The notes beneath the pieces are model-generated. The model saw only the letters and a program-made list of their open reading frames with translations. It did no database searches and had not been told where the DNA came from. Positions 46,152 to 58,038 of a stretch of 64,000 nucleotides of DNA are shown in pieces. Source of the stretch: Isoetes taiwanensis (Eukaryota > Streptophyta > Lycopodiopsida > Isoetales > Isoetaceae); contig JAJEKV010000057.1 in NCBI GenBank assembly GCA_021234155.1, forward strand, positions 2,759,821 through 2,823,820. Direction: 5' to 3'. The first letter of the stretch is position 1; each line of letters starts with the position of its first letter. The translations under genes and the position numbers were made by a program.

Positions 46152-48695
46152 TGTACTGTCTAAGAACAAAAGATCAGGCATTTGAAGTGTTTAAACAGTA
46201 TCTAAGTGAAGTTGAACTTGAAACATGGAGGAAGATCAAATGCTTACATTCAGACAGAGGTGGAGAGTATTTGTCAAATGAATTCAAAGCTTATTGCAAA
46301 AACAAGGGAATCAAAAGACAGTTAACATGTAGGTTCTCTCCCCAACAGAATGGTATTGCTGAGAGGAAAAATCGTACCATACTAAATGCAGTAAGGAGCA
46401 TGCTGAAATATACAGGGCTACCTAATTTCCTTTGGGATGAAGCAGTTAGAAATTCAGTATATGTACAAAATCTTTTGCCTTCCAATAGCCTTAATGGTGC
46501 TGTGCCTGAGATGTTATGGAAAGGTAAACTTCCAAATTATGATCTATTAAAAGCTTATAGATTCCTAGCTTTTACACATGTACCTGAAGAGTTAAGAAGG
46601 AAGCTTGATGACAGGGCATATATTACCTACTTAGTTGGCTATGACGATCAGTCCAAAGCCTATAGGCTTTATGATCCAAAAAAGAGGAGGATAATAATAA
46701 GTAGGGATGTTGTGTTTGATGAAACACAATACTACAAAGAAATTCCAAAGGTAAATCTGCATGATGATATATCAAAGGGGAAACATCATGATGAGCAAAC
46801 TGAAAATGAAACACAAATACAGGATGATACATCTGATGGGAAATTTCATGAACCAAAGGTTCATTTTGACATAGATGATATAGAAGATGAATGCAAAATG
46901 ACTAATACCAGTACACCTTTTGAGCATGTGCAGGTTGAACATGAGGGTCTCCATCAAAACAAATTGGTAATAGAACAAAAGAAAAGGAGAACTGAAGTGG
47001 AAAAATTACAAGGAAATGTTAAAGAGCAACAAGGGGACCTTGGGAGAGATGTACATGGCAGAAGTAAAAGGTTAGCAGGCCAAAGAGGTGAGTTATATGA
47101 CTTGTTTGAAATGTTAATGCTCTCTGATTTTAGGGTACCTAGAAACTATTCTGAGGCAATAAATGCTATTGATAAAGACAAATGGATCAAAGCCATGGAA
47201 GATGAATTGGCCTCTTTTAAAAGAATTGAGACATACGAGCTCACAAATATGCCAGAAAACAGAAATGTTGTTGGCTGCAAATGGCTTTACAAAATTAAAA
47301 CAGGAGCAGATGGTATTACACCGAAATATAAGGCTCGTCTTGTGGCCTAGGGATTTTCACAGAAGAAGGGAGAAGACTATGAAGAGACCTTCTCACCTTT
47401 AAAATGAATAGTATCAGGATGCTTTTATCCATTGCAAATGCAAAAGACCTAGAGATACATCATATGGATGTAAATACTGCATTTTTTAATGCAAAATTAG
47501 AGGAAGAAATATATATGAGACAGGCCCCAGGTTTTGAAGAAGGTAATGATAAAGTTTGGAGATTAAACAGGGCTGTGTATGGTCTTAAACAATCTCCAAG
47601 AGAATGGTATAAATGCATGGACATTTATCTCAGAGATCAAGGATTCTGCAAACTAAAAAATGATGGCAATTTGTATAAATTTCAGGCTGGAGATGATTGG
47701 TGCATTATAGCATTATATGTTGATGACAACATCATGATCTCAAAAGGTTTGAAAGTTCTGGAGACGTGCAAGCAAATTTTGAATCAAAGGTTTCAAATGA
47801 CAGATCTTGGTGAAATTAGCAAAGTTCTTGGGAGTTGAAGTTCACAGAGACAGGAAAAATAAGAAACTAACACTGACACAAGCTGGACAGATAGATTCAA
47901 TGCTAGAAAGATTCAGAATGAAGGATTGCAAGACTTGCAAAACTCCTGTAGTACCAGGAAGAAAACTCTCCATGCAATTATGTCCAAAAACAGATGCAGA
48001 AATAAATGAAATGAAAAATATTCCTTACAGATCTCTAGTTGGATGTTTAGCATATGTTGCAAATTGTTTTAGGCCAGATATAGCATACATAGTTAATATG
48101 CTGAGCAGATACTTAAATGATCCTGGGAAGGAGCATTGGATTGCTGCCAAGAGAGTGCTCAGGTATCTTAAAGGAACAATGTAATATGGAATAACATTTA
48201 GCACAGAAGATCTGAAGCTTAATGCTTACTGTGATGCTGACTGGGGAGGAGGCTTAGACAATAGGAAATCCACCTCTGGCTATATGATATTTCTGGGTGC
48301 GGGTCCCGTGGCATGGAAATGTAAAAAGCAAGGCTCCATTGCAATGTCCAGTGCTGAAGCAGAGTATGCTTCAGCAACCTTAACTGCTAAAGAATTAGTT
48401 TGGGAGAGAAGACTAATAAATGAGCTTGGAATTATGCAGGATCAGCCTACACTACTATGGTGTGATAATACAAGCTGTATAGCAATGTCTAAGGATCCAG
48501 TGTTACATGAAAGATCCAAACACATTGAACTGGAATTGCATTTATAAGAGAAGTGGTAGGAAAAGGAATGATCAAGCCTATCTATGTAAACTCTGAAAAT
48601 CAATTGGCTGACATTCTAACAAAAGCTCTATCGGAATACAGGTTTATCTTACTCAAACAGAGAATACATTGCACTGCTATGACATGAAGAGGAAA

Positions 48696-48943
48696 TGAAG
48701 AAGTTGTAATCATGTCATATCAGTTTATACTATTGCCATCAAAATGTGAAGATAGAAGTTGAGAACTGTAAGTTTGCTTAAGCTAAAGTTACAGAGCAAC
48801 TTACATGAACATAACCATGGTTGGGTCTGATCATGACCATGCCATCTAAGGGGCCTATAAGATAAACCTATAGGATGGAAAAAGGTTGATGCAAATATTA
48901 GTGCTAGTGCAATTAATCACTATTGCCTAGTCAAAATTGTTCA
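48696..48943 (+). repeat. Copia 3' LTR with internal deletion (248 bp)
   Basis: Matches both ends of the 5' LTR but lacks about 445 internal bases. The deletion junction reads GATGCAA-ATATT-AGTGCTAG, with a short filler. In the matched parts I count only a handful of substitutions. Confidence 0.92.
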
Positions 48944-48948
48944 GCTAT

Positions 48949-49301
48949 AACATGCCCACGTCCGACATTTACCGCGATGGGTGGATCTCCTTCAATTTTG
49001 ATCAAGATCATGCTCGAATTGATAGTTTCAAGAAAAAATTGGCCAAGAATGGGTTTTGAATAGAAAAAGGGGAAAAAGACAAAAAATGCAAGAAAATAGG
49101 CGCTCGTGCATTTTGCCCACCTCATAGGGCGAAATCATAACACATAACTTTGAATGATAGGCATGTGTGATCAATACTTGCAGCTAGAAACTTCGGTTCA
49201 GCCACTTGGGTGGGAGTGGAGGGTTCGAGTCCTCCTATTCGTAACCAGTCCAGAATGAGAGGGAATGAATGGAATATGAGAGGAGGCCAGGCTAGGCTCG
49301 C
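48949..49301. other. No recognisable gene
   Basis: Flank of the copia insertion. Nothing recognised. Confidence 0.4.
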
Positions 49302-49302
49302 A

Positions 49303-49338
<36 letters not shown>

Positions 49339-49340
49339 AG
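49302..49340. repeat. (AAAG)n microsatellite
   Basis: About nine AAAG units immediately before the plastid-like stretch. Confidence 0.95.
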
Positions 49341-49548
49341 AAAGGGTTGGCATAACGGGACTTGAACCTGATTCTTATACTGTGTTAGATCTTATGTATG
49401 GATAATGAAAATCGATAAAATTGAATAGAATTCTATCAATTAATAATTCTAACCCAAATTTCGATGATTAATAAAATAATAATAAAATATAAAATACTTA
49501 AATTAGTCTATATTTTTGAATTTGGATCAAGTATAATATTGATTGAGA

Positions 49549-49629
49549 GCCTTGATGGTGAAATGGTAGACACGCGAGATTCAAAATCTCGTGCTATAAA
49601 GCATGGAGGTTCGAGTCCTCTTCAAGGCA
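49549..49629 (+). tRNA. trnL-CAA: tRNA-Leu (anticodon CAA), plastid-type
   Basis: An 81-base cloverleaf: acceptor GCCTTGA paired with TCAAGGC, anticodon stem CGAGA/TCTCG, loop TTCAAAA giving anticodon CAA, a long variable arm as in class II tRNAs, and T-arm GGTTCGAGTCC. It closely matches the well-known plastid trnL(CAA). The upstream AT-rich stretch (about 49370-49548) looks like plastid intergenic DNA. In this nuclear context it is most likely a plastid-derived insertion. The 3' CCA is absent, and the tRNA abuts chromovirus pol sequence with no spacer. Whether it is transcribed in the nucleus cannot be told. Confidence 0.9.
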
Positions 49630-51790
49630 TACTATCGAGATGAGACTCAAGTTCAGGAGAACCAAGGCCAACAATGTAATTGGCAACTCAAAAACTTGTT
49701 TGGCATGATAGACTGCGATAAGCATGAGATCTCAATCATGGCATCCAACAGCAACTATTTTGTGGTCAAAGGTAAGGGAATCTCCTCTATAATGTATTGC
49801 ATGTCTTTGAAGCAATTGGATAGATGCATCTTGAAGGATGAAATTGAGTACATCCTTAGACTAGAGGCCTTTGAGCCAGGTCATAAGCATAAGAGGGAGG
49901 AGGTAATCTTAAAGCAATTAACCAGGGCAGTTGCTAAGCTAATTAAAGAGTTCCATGACCTCTTTCCGGATGAAATTCGTGAGCTACTGCCTTATAGAGG
50001 TGTGGAGTGTGAGATCGCTCTTGCACCAGATGCTAAGCCGACTAGCAAGGCTCCCTATAGGATGAGAACCCTAGAGCTAGCAGGGCTAAAGAAGCAATTG
50101 CAAGAATTGCTAGAGCTTGAATTCATTCGACCAAGCATATTGTCTTTTGAAGCTCCCATTCTTTTTGTGAAGAAAGACAAAAGTCTATGAATATGCATTG
50201 ATTATCGTCAGCTTAATAAGCGAATGATAGAACAAGTATGCATGGCCGATGACCCAATGGGTCAGCTCCAGGGAGCAAGGAACTTCTCCAAAATCGACTT
50301 GAGGTCAGGCTATCACCAAATAAGGATCAAAGAGGAAAATATTTATGGACCGCTTTCAGAGCACGGTACGGGCATTATGAGTTCACAGTTATGCCCTTTG
50401 GTCTATCAAATGCTCCAGCAACTTTCCTGCGCTTGATGAATATCTTCAGGAAGTTCTTAGACGACTTCGTCATCATTTTCTTTGACGATATGTTGGTTTC
50501 CAGCAAATCAATGGAAGAGCATGCGATCTGTTTGAGGAGAGTCTTAGAAAAGTTAAGAAGATACCGCTTATTTGGCAAGCTCTTAAGGTGTCAATTTTGC
50601 AACACCAAAGGTGGAATACCTAGGCCATGTAGTATCAGCCGAAGGAATCGCCATCGATCCATCCAAGATCGAAGCAATAATCGATTGGCCAACATCAAAA
50701 AACATGGCAGAAGTAAGAAACTTCCTTGATCTTGCAAGTTATTATAGAAAGTTTGTCAAGGACTTTGCTAAGTGGGCAGCTCCTCTTTCGTACTCACTAA
50801 GCATCAGAAAGTCGAAGACTAGGTCAAACATTGAATTCAGAACGTTCAACCTTCCTTTGACAAGTTCAAGGAAGCCTAACGACAAAAAGCGCTACCCGCC
50901 GCATGACCAAGAGCTCCTAGCAATTGTAAAGGCTCTTCATATTTGGAGGCACTATTTACTTGGTAGGAAGTTGCAGTTAGACATTGACCACCAAAGCCTC
51001 CAATACATTTTTACACATCCACTCCTCAATTTGAGGCAAAGACGCTGGATCGAATTCCTCGAAGAGTACAACCTCAAGATAATCTATAAACCAGAAAAGT
51101 TAAACGTGGTTGCCAACACACTTTCTTGTCGACCATTGGAGACCATAGTGCATTGCAATGCCATATCGACTTTGTCAAGTGAATTCGGCAAGAAGATAGA
51201 GGAAGCCATTCCCTCTACAAGTGTCTCAACAATTGTTGGCATGCAGCAGTTGGTAGAATAAGTTCGAGGGTATTTGCTTGCCACAAGGAGCCATCAGAAG
51301 AGCGTGGCAGACAAGCATAGATCAGTAAGAGAATTCCAAGTGGGCAATAGTATGCGGCTTAAGGTCAAGGTGAAGCAAGCAAAGTTTAGAATTGGAAATT
51401 GTAAGAAGCTTGCTCCAAGATGGGCAAGGCCTTTTAGGATTGTAAAGCGCATAGGGAGCCAATCATATAAGCTTGATTGAAGGTTCATAAAGTCTTCCAT
51501 CTAAGCTTGTTAAAGAAGCATACTAAGGTCTTAGAGACTCAATCCTGTTGGAGATGATTGAGGAGCAAATTGAAATTATTCCCGAGTTAATTCTTGATAA
51601 AGCATTCAAGAAAACGAGAAGGTCTGAATTCCTTCAATAACTGGTCAAGTGGAAGCACTTACAGTGGAAGATGCCACGTGGATACTAAAACAGGATTTAG
51701 AGAAAGAGTACCCACGATTCATAGATCACTTCGACGGCCAGGTCGCCTCTGACTTAGTCGATGCCGACTCATCAGGTGAGTGGTAGCTTT
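49630..51790 (+). pseudogene. Chromovirus pol remnant (RT, RNase H, integrase C terminus, chromodomain)
   Basis: Reverse transcriptase pieces in order: HDLFPDEIRELLPYRG, APILFVKKDKSL followed by a stop then [25 protein letters not shown] (catalytic Asp), [12 protein letters not shown] after a frameshift near 50350, and [14 protein letters not shown] (catalytic Asp pair in the variant FFDD, near 50480). The connection region [20 protein letters not shown] follows, then RNase H sequence YPPHDQELLAIVKALHIWRH. The integrase core is missing, deleted near 51250. The integrase C terminus (CKKLAPRWARPFRIVKRIG) and a chromodomain (LVKWKHLPVEDATW, about 51645-51690) mark this as a chromovirus. Stops and frameshifts abolish function. 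Confidence 0.9.
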
Positions 51791-51849
51791 AGCATATATG
51801 TTAGTGCTTAAATGAAGAGAGCATATGCATCCTAGGGTAGCTAAGATGC

Positions 51850-52270
51850 ACCATTGGAGATGATGAGATCATCTAAATGTTCTCTAGGTCGTGATGCACT
51901 GCGGGTATGCATGATCAGAGATCATGTAAATTAAGATGGGGAGAGTTGGCGATGATGAGATCATCTTGAATGTTCTCTATGCCATCACGCATGACCGTGG
52001 GAGGTCATGTAGGATTAAGCACATGATCATGGGCGATGATGGAATCATCCTAGATGTTCCCTAAGCTTAAGCCTTTAGGGCCACGATGCATTGCGGGTGT
52101 GCATGATTGGGGGGTCATGTACAAGTAGGCATGCGATCATGGGCAATGATGGGATCATCTTAAATGTCCCCATATGCCATGATGTGTGTGTGCATGACCG
52201 GAGGTTATGTAGGGGTTTAGCATGCAATCATGGGCAATGATAAGACCATATTAAATGGTTCTTAAGCTTA
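51850..52270. repeat. Dyad-rich tandem repeats after the chromodomain
   Basis: Four to five imperfect units of roughly 90-120 bp each combine GGGCGATGATG(A/G)GATCATC...AATGTTC with a second dyad of the type CATGACCG-GAGGTCATGTA. Each unit thus has two short inverted repeats (GATGAT/ATCATC and ATGACC/GGTCAT). They are non-coding and lie between pol and the 3' LTR. Confidence 0.75.
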
Positions 52271-52675
52271 AATCGGAATGGGCCATGGTTCAGTGCCAGT
52301 ATGTAGTGGTAACCTTGAGCTAGTAGTTCAACTCAAGGAGGTAATTAGGAGGGTGGTCCCCTTAAAACCACAACTTACTAACTGAACTAATGTGATGTGT
52401 ACATATTGCAGGTAAGTGAAGGAGGAGAATGGAGGAAGGAGCACATCACGAGAAGAATAGGAGTTATAGATTTTATGCTTAATTAAAGACTCCTAAACAT
52501 GTCGTTATGACACTATGTTGTTTATTTTTATAATGATTAACTATTACGGCTATATAATTTTGTAAGTAAGTTGATCGCTTCAATAATGCTATATTCATTG
52601 TTATTGTATCTTGTAAGTTTGATGCAGGTTCGTCACCTTAATGCTGAGGACAACATTATGCTAGGGAGAGAAGAA

Positions 52676-54100
52676 TGTGACATTCCTCTTAAATATATGG
52701 TATAAATACGTATATTTTAGGCCTCGTCACCATATAAGCCTACTTTAGTAGCCTTATATACTTTAGTGAGAGAAGGGAACATGGCTAAGTCATTATACAT
52801 GACTTAGCCAACCTTAGGTATAGAACTATTTTCACATGGTTCCATCCTATTGCAACCCGCACATGGATGCAATTAGAGCCACATGGCGTGAAATGGCAAC
52901 CCTAACCTGCTAATGGCCAAACCCTAACCTTAGACCATTTTTCGGCTCCAACAGTTCTGGAATCTTGTTCGTGCTCAAAACTCCATTTCAAGAATCATCT
53001 GCTGCATCATATATAGCACAGTAGCCCCAGGAGCGTGTGCGCATCAGAAGGAGTGGGATCTACCCCGAACCACTCGCGGAGTGATGGAGATGCCAGGAGC
53101 AGGTGGAAGTTCCTCCAGAGCAGGTATTTGAAGTAAATTCCTTGGTAGATCTTTTGGAAGTTAGGATTTCAGATGAGTTAGCATTTGATATCTCTAGTAG
53201 AGCCATTCTAGAACCTCAGCTTGGATCTCGAACCCTAACCAGTGAACCTTAACTGTAAGTTAGATGTATGTAATTAGGATTAGATGTTATTCTTATTATT
53301 TATTATGTTTAGTCGATATACGATGTTGGTTGATCATGTTTGCAACCTTATGTAGACGATGCTTCTAGTTTAGACCCGTTACTTCCTATTATTTACAACC
53401 TATACATAGGGCCCACCAGGCTATAGAGGCTATGGAGTGATGGAGCACCACATAACGGAGTCAATGGCAAGATAAAGGGAGTCTATGCTGCGCGCAGTTA
53501 CTGGGGACTTGGAGCGAGCTAGGCTTATAGCCGGTCACTTTGAGAGGGCCGGGTATGAGTCCGACACTTCCTGGGTCGATGGTGTCCTGACACTCAGAAG
53601 TTGCAGCTGTTGGCCTGACTCTTATTTCAGAGAGTTTGGACAGGCAAGGACGTGTGCCGCCACGAACCTCTAGCCGCTTATCGAGCCATTGTCTTCTGGG
53701 AATGGGAGATGCAACCTGAAGTAGCCTCGTCGGGTGATACCAAGAGATTACGTCTCCGGCAGGTTACAGTCACGACAGAGCCTGATTCAGCCCATTTGCA
53801 AAGTATGCACAGGAGGGGAAGATGGAGTGGTCAATCCTAGTCATTGTCTATTGCCAGCCCAGTCATTGTTATATCTCGGTTTGCTCTATCCCGAGACCCG
53901 CAACCGTCAGACTACTTTCCCCCACGAGTCTGAGCCTGAATAGGAGCTCATGTGATGATAATATATTGATTGAGGAATGGATATATTGTTGGATGGATGG
54001 CACTACTCTTCGAGGTAGCCGACGGTATTGTTTTGTATTGTATGTATTGTATTGTATTGCCAGTGCTGATGTTGTATTTATGCTTTCGTTGTTATAGGAG
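52676..54100 (+). repeat. Chromovirus 3' LTR (about 1.4 kb)
   Basis: Starts TGTGACATTCC immediately after the purine tract. Contains a TATA-like GTATAAATA near 52700. Blocks at 53700-53860 match the solo LTR at 44444-46151. The right end is uncertain. Confidence 0.75.
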
Positions 54101-54689
54101 TTCATAGGAGACCATTTAAAAAGCTTGACCATTTTAAGCTTATTACGGTTTTTTCTCTTGCATATAGCTTGATAAAAACACAGAGGAACTTTTGCATGTG
54201 GTATTCCTTAGAAATTTTGGTGAGACATCTCATTACTTGTATCGGTGCTATAAATTTTGCCCCACACACAGATGCAAATTTTTACTCCGAAACTCTGACA
54301 TAGAATGGAAGGGATTATGACATATACAATATCAAGAAGGAACTATGATATTATTAACAACGAGAAAATTAATACGATGAAATGCATTTGCAGCTTCTAC
54401 TATCTAAAGGCAGGATCAGAGCTATGAGGAAGAACAAATTTACCCTAGACCCAAGACTCACTATTTGTTGGGTTGTCCAAGCTGCAGCTGGGGATGATGC
54501 ATGCTACGACAACCAGCTCAAAGCCATCTCCTTACTCCAGCAAATGATTCCACCATGCAAAAACATACAAGAAAAGGAAAGCTTATGGTACATTTCGACT
54601 TCATTTCCTTTTCTTTATGCACCCTTCCCCTCTCCACTCCCTCTCATACATATGTGTACGTATTTCTTTCCCCTCGTGATAGATGTCTG
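54101..54689. other. No recognisable gene
   Basis: Nothing recognised between the chromovirus LTR and the SINE-like copy. Confidence 0.4.
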
Positions 54690-54948
<259 letters not shown>

Positions 54949-55270
54949 ATCTTTAATCGGCCACATAAAAAAAAATCCATCTCTCGTCACATACGGTTCC
55001 TCCCGAAATGTACGTATTTTTTGGGAGGAGAGGAGAGACGATTCTCTCGAGGCTTGACAGAACTGTTATTGGCGAATTTTTCTTTTTTCGGATTTTTGAT
55101 CATGCATCAATTCGCACCCGGACGAGAGAAAATGTGGGATAATGCGATCGTAACGTTCAATTGGCCAAATTGTGGGATATTCAAGCCATGTATTTCTTGG
55201 TTCGTGGGCTATGTGGGATAATTCATTTCTAGTTTTCCTCCCAATTCTTTTCGATTCAGGCCACTAAACC

Positions 55271-56240
55271 ATGGATCCGGTCATTCTTGATATGATTGCC
55301 ATGCTTTTTCGGGCTTTGACACTTTCGGATTTGCATTACGTAGATATCGCTTTGCAACTATTGGAACTCAACGAGCTCGAAGACCCCAATGACCTCGTTT
55401 CGATGATCGGGTTTTAGAGGATAACAATGGTATGTTTTTTGCGATCTGCAGGCTTTAATGGTTGCGGGTTCCAGCAGGGGTTAGAAGACCACCAAGAAGA
55501 TTTTGGATTGCTCCAAGGCAAATAACCCAATGGGATAATATCGATAACCACGCATGGAATTGTATAGCTTCTTTTTGAAGATGATATGTGGCACCAATTT
55601 CTCAGGATGAAGAGAGCCACATTTGAGAGATTGGTAGGTTTAATTGTGCCTTATCTTGTCGGCGGGAATAAAGTAAGGCCCCTGTTGATCCAAGGAAAGC
55701 GGTTGCTATGGTTTCAGTATTTTCTTGCACTGCGGGGATATGCCCTTACATATCGACTGGTAGAGATTTTATGTTGGGAAAGCAACGGTGCGTAAATATA
55801 CCAAGAAAGTCACGCTTGTATTGGCCTCAAGACAATCTTCAGTACAAACGTTTTGTTGCAATGCCTACAGTGCAAGATTAACTTCGGTGTATTAAGGAAT
55901 TCCATGATGCAACCTGGGTTGCCCAATATATACTGGATATTGGCGGTTCCCATATTTTTTATGGAGGAAACCCAAAAGAAGGACATCTCTTGCCTAGAAT
56001 CCCCATCTCGCTGTCGGGAAGAACTTCCTCACTGGAAGTGGGCCAGGAATCATGATCAGAATAATAGGGTATTTCACTGGAAGAGGAAGAAGTTGTTGGC
56101 GGAGTTCGATAAGATGAAGACTCGGAAGAACTCGAGCTCGAAGAGCTCGAACTAGGGCTTGAGAGGCGTTGGCCGCCTACGCCTGACTCTCTCCATGTCT
56201 TGAATTGGCTTGCATGCAAGAATTGGAAGAAGCTTAAGTA
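55271..56240 (+). pseudogene. PIF/Harbinger transposase (HARBI1-like) remnant
   Basis: Starts MDPVILDMIAMLFRALTL and continues in broken frames. MWHQFLRMKRATFERLVGLI matches the N-terminal helical region of HARBI1-like nucleases. RFYVGKATVRKYTKKV corresponds to the family's VGKSTV segment, and GLPNIY plus SHIFYGG correspond to the GLPN...GTHI segment with the first catalytic Asp region. The catalytic DDE core beyond is largely missing. A Glu/Leu-rich tail (DEDSEELELEELELGLERRW) ends near 56240. At least four stops or frameshifts make it inactive. It converges on the Myb/SANT-like frame to its right. Confidence 0.7.
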
Positions 56241-56378
56241 GCCTTTTCTTAAATTGGATGATCGTGACTAGCAAGCAATATTTAATACTAAAAACAGGGC
56301 TGTACAAATTCTTTAATATTTAAGAATCTTTGGTGGTTTTGAGACAGGTTCAAAAAGAATTTCTAAAAAGCAAATAAC

Positions 56379-57240
56379 CTAAAACGAACCTTTAGTCCTT
56401 CTTATTGGCAACAAGTTTGGCAATTTCGAAAGCAATGTCTCCTTTGTCATTTCACATATGCTTTGAGTCATTGCGTCTGGTGGACTCTGCAATTTTCTTT
56501 GATTGTTTGCAAACCTTATTGTTTCCAATTCCCTGACCAACTCAATTTTTCTTGCACTTTCTTCTTTGAGGAAATCTAATTTCTTCACCTCAGTGTCCCC
56601 AAATGTGCTTGCCATTTGTGATATTCCCAATGCAATGTCCTCATCTATTTGCAACCTGGACTTCTTTCTACTTGTAGGCTTTCCACAAACTCCAGGCTGA
56701 TTACATGCAGCTGATCTAGGACTTGAAGAATCTGTCTGGTTTCCTGTTGGTGTCCTATTGATTGGAATTTCGGCATCATCGGACTGGCTGCATTTGGATT
56801 TCCAGCGTTCACATCATTGTTTGAATTGGGTGGATCAGCAAAGTGGTCTTCAAATGTGAAGATTCTGTTCCAACAGGTTTCAAAGAAACCGTCATTCATG
56901 AAAGATTCTCGAGTAATTAGTATGCAAGTCTGTTGACCTTAAAGCTTCATTGCCAAATTCACCATCATCACCAGCACCTGGTATTGGATTATCAGAGGTA
57001 ACACCATATTTAACTTCTTCCATTCTGTCATACCACTGCCAAGTTGATGGTTCAGAACCTGTATGGCTACAAGCCTCCTTCTCATCCTTAAATTTAGCTT
57101 GCAGCTTATCCCATTTGTTCTTGAGTTGTCTCAGCTCCACTAAACCCCCAACAAAGGGCTGCAATTTCATCATAATTTCCCTCCATTGTGTGTTGGAGAG
57201 GTTGAGGGTGCCTCAGGTTACCAATTTCATCTCGTTAGGA
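56379..57240 (-). pseudogene. Myb/SANT-like protein of PIF/Harbinger type, frameshifted
   Basis: Reading leftward: an N-terminal segment with LRQLKNKWDKLQAKFKDEKE and STWQWYDRMEEVKYG is the C-terminal half of a Myb/SANT-like (trihelix-style) DNA-binding domain. A low-complexity Asn/Ser/Pro linker, a basic patch GKPTSRKKSRLQ and a C-terminal helix-rich segment (KKLDFLKEESARKIELVREL) follow. Frame changes occur near 56890 and 56830. PIF/Harbinger elements usually encode such a protein next to the transposase, where it helps nuclear import and DNA binding. Basic, Lys-rich minus-strand sequence at 57250-57450 may be its decayed N terminus. Confidence 0.7.
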
Positions 57241-57249
57241 GATTGAGGA

Positions 57250-58038
57250 ATGTGGAGACATAGTGATGCGTCCATTGCACGGGGACTTCCTATTCTTTGT
57301 GTCTATCACTTTCGAATTTTCCTTCTCATGCACAACAATAGCCAAAGCAGAATCGGTTTCTAAAGATTCACTCACAATATCAGAGGATGCCTGAATTTCG
57401 CTGAATACACGCTTGGATCTCTTTTTTTTCTTGTCTTGAAGAGGGAATTGGCTCTAATTAGTCTCCAATTGCACATCCATGGAGATCTGGCCCTGTCATC
57501 ATCTTAGGGTCCTTCTTGGTGCCATTTTTTCAACCCAAAGGAGGCACGAAGGCTTGCCGGTTTCTTGGCAAAGCGGATCGAGAGGCCTTAGACATCCGAA
57601 TCCAAATAATTGATTGGGAATAAGGACGACATAAAACGAAATTGACGATTTTAACTTGATGAACGAATGCACAAAAAACATAATGCAAATGCTGCGTGAT
57701 CTGATGAATACCTGGATCGTAATCGGCTAATTGCTTCGAGAAATTGGATACTTGGAGCAAGAATTAGGCGGCCTTGAAGATCAAGAAGAGGGAAATCTTT
57801 TATTGGTTTTCGATTGTGGGAAACATTTCGGGCATTTTTTTTCAAAAATAAAATTAAGGCTAATTGTTTGGTTAGTGGGCAATGAAAACGCCCCTAACGG
57901 CTATTAGGGGCGAATCATCTCTCGAGGTGAGAGTTGGGTTTTCCCACTCTCACCCATCTCTCCCATCTCTCCCCCATCTCTCATCTCTCGTATTCTCTCG
58001 TATTCTCTCTCGTCATCTCTAAGTCAGCATGTGGCCAA

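Larger units (their letters stand above)
43742..48680 (+). pseudogene. Copia pol (protease, integrase, reverse transcriptase, RNase H), broken
   Basis: Protease: LLIIDSGAEKTVTC (active-site Asp-Ser-Gly) near 43775. Gag-pre-integrase HHCC: WHERLCHANF...CEGCLLGKH (44160-44290). Integrase: LVHTDLCGPL (first Asp) near 44335, then the solo-LTR insertion. After it come CLHSDRGGEY (second Asp, about 46240) and SPQQNGIAERKNR (Glu, about 46350). Reverse transcriptase: GCKWLYKIK, MDVNTAFFNAKLEEEIYM and ALYVDDNIMIS (catalytic Asp pair, about 47715). RNase H: AYCDADWGG, SSAEAEYAS and WCDNTSC. Stops occur at about 47350, 47405, 48182 and 48545, with a frame change at about 47810. The order protease-integrase-RT-RNase H defines copia. 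Confidence 0.93.
42057..48943 (+). mobile_element. Ty1/copia LTR retrotransposon with nested solo LTR (TSD GCTAT)
   Basis: The element lies between exact 5-bp duplications GCTAT (42052-42056 and 48944-48948). LTRs start TGAAGAAGTTGTAATC and end TTGTTCA. A primer-binding site TGGTATCAGAGC (initiator Met-tRNA) is at 42746-42757, and a purine tract AAGAGGAAA lies just before the 3' LTR at 48687-48695. The interior has gag, protease, integrase, reverse transcriptase and RNase H in copia order. Integrase is split by a 1.7-kb solo LTR (44444-46151). Multiple stops and frameshifts make the element inactive. Confidence 0.95.
49630..54100 (+). mobile_element. Ty3/gypsy chromovirus, 5'-truncated
   Basis: Pol remnants with reverse transcriptase, RNase H, integrase C terminus and chromodomain (49630-51790) are followed by a long non-coding 3' segment, a purine tract AGGGAGAGAAGAA (52663-52675) and a 3' LTR from 52676. 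The 5' LTR, gag and protease are absent: pol starts abruptly at the end of the plastid-type tRNA gene. The 3' edge at about 54100 is approximate because the LTR end is not clear. Confidence 0.85.

Noticed and set aside
49603-50190. A 195-codon ORF starting inside the tRNA
   Set aside because: Its start codon is within the tRNA-Leu; the true content from 49630 is a truncated chromovirus pol fragment.
51850-52270. CRISPR-like array
   Set aside because: Spaced repeats with dyads, but units are imperfect, spacers are not unique sequences of constant length, and the context is a plant retrotransposon.
53485-54097. Several overlapping ORFs of 60-90 codons
   Set aside because: They lie in the chromovirus 3' LTR; matching blocks in the solo LTR at 44444 show this is LTR sequence, not a gene.
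55959-56219. Minus-strand Ser-rich ORF
   Set aside because: Antisense reading of the acidic tail of the Harbinger transposase remnant; no independent support.
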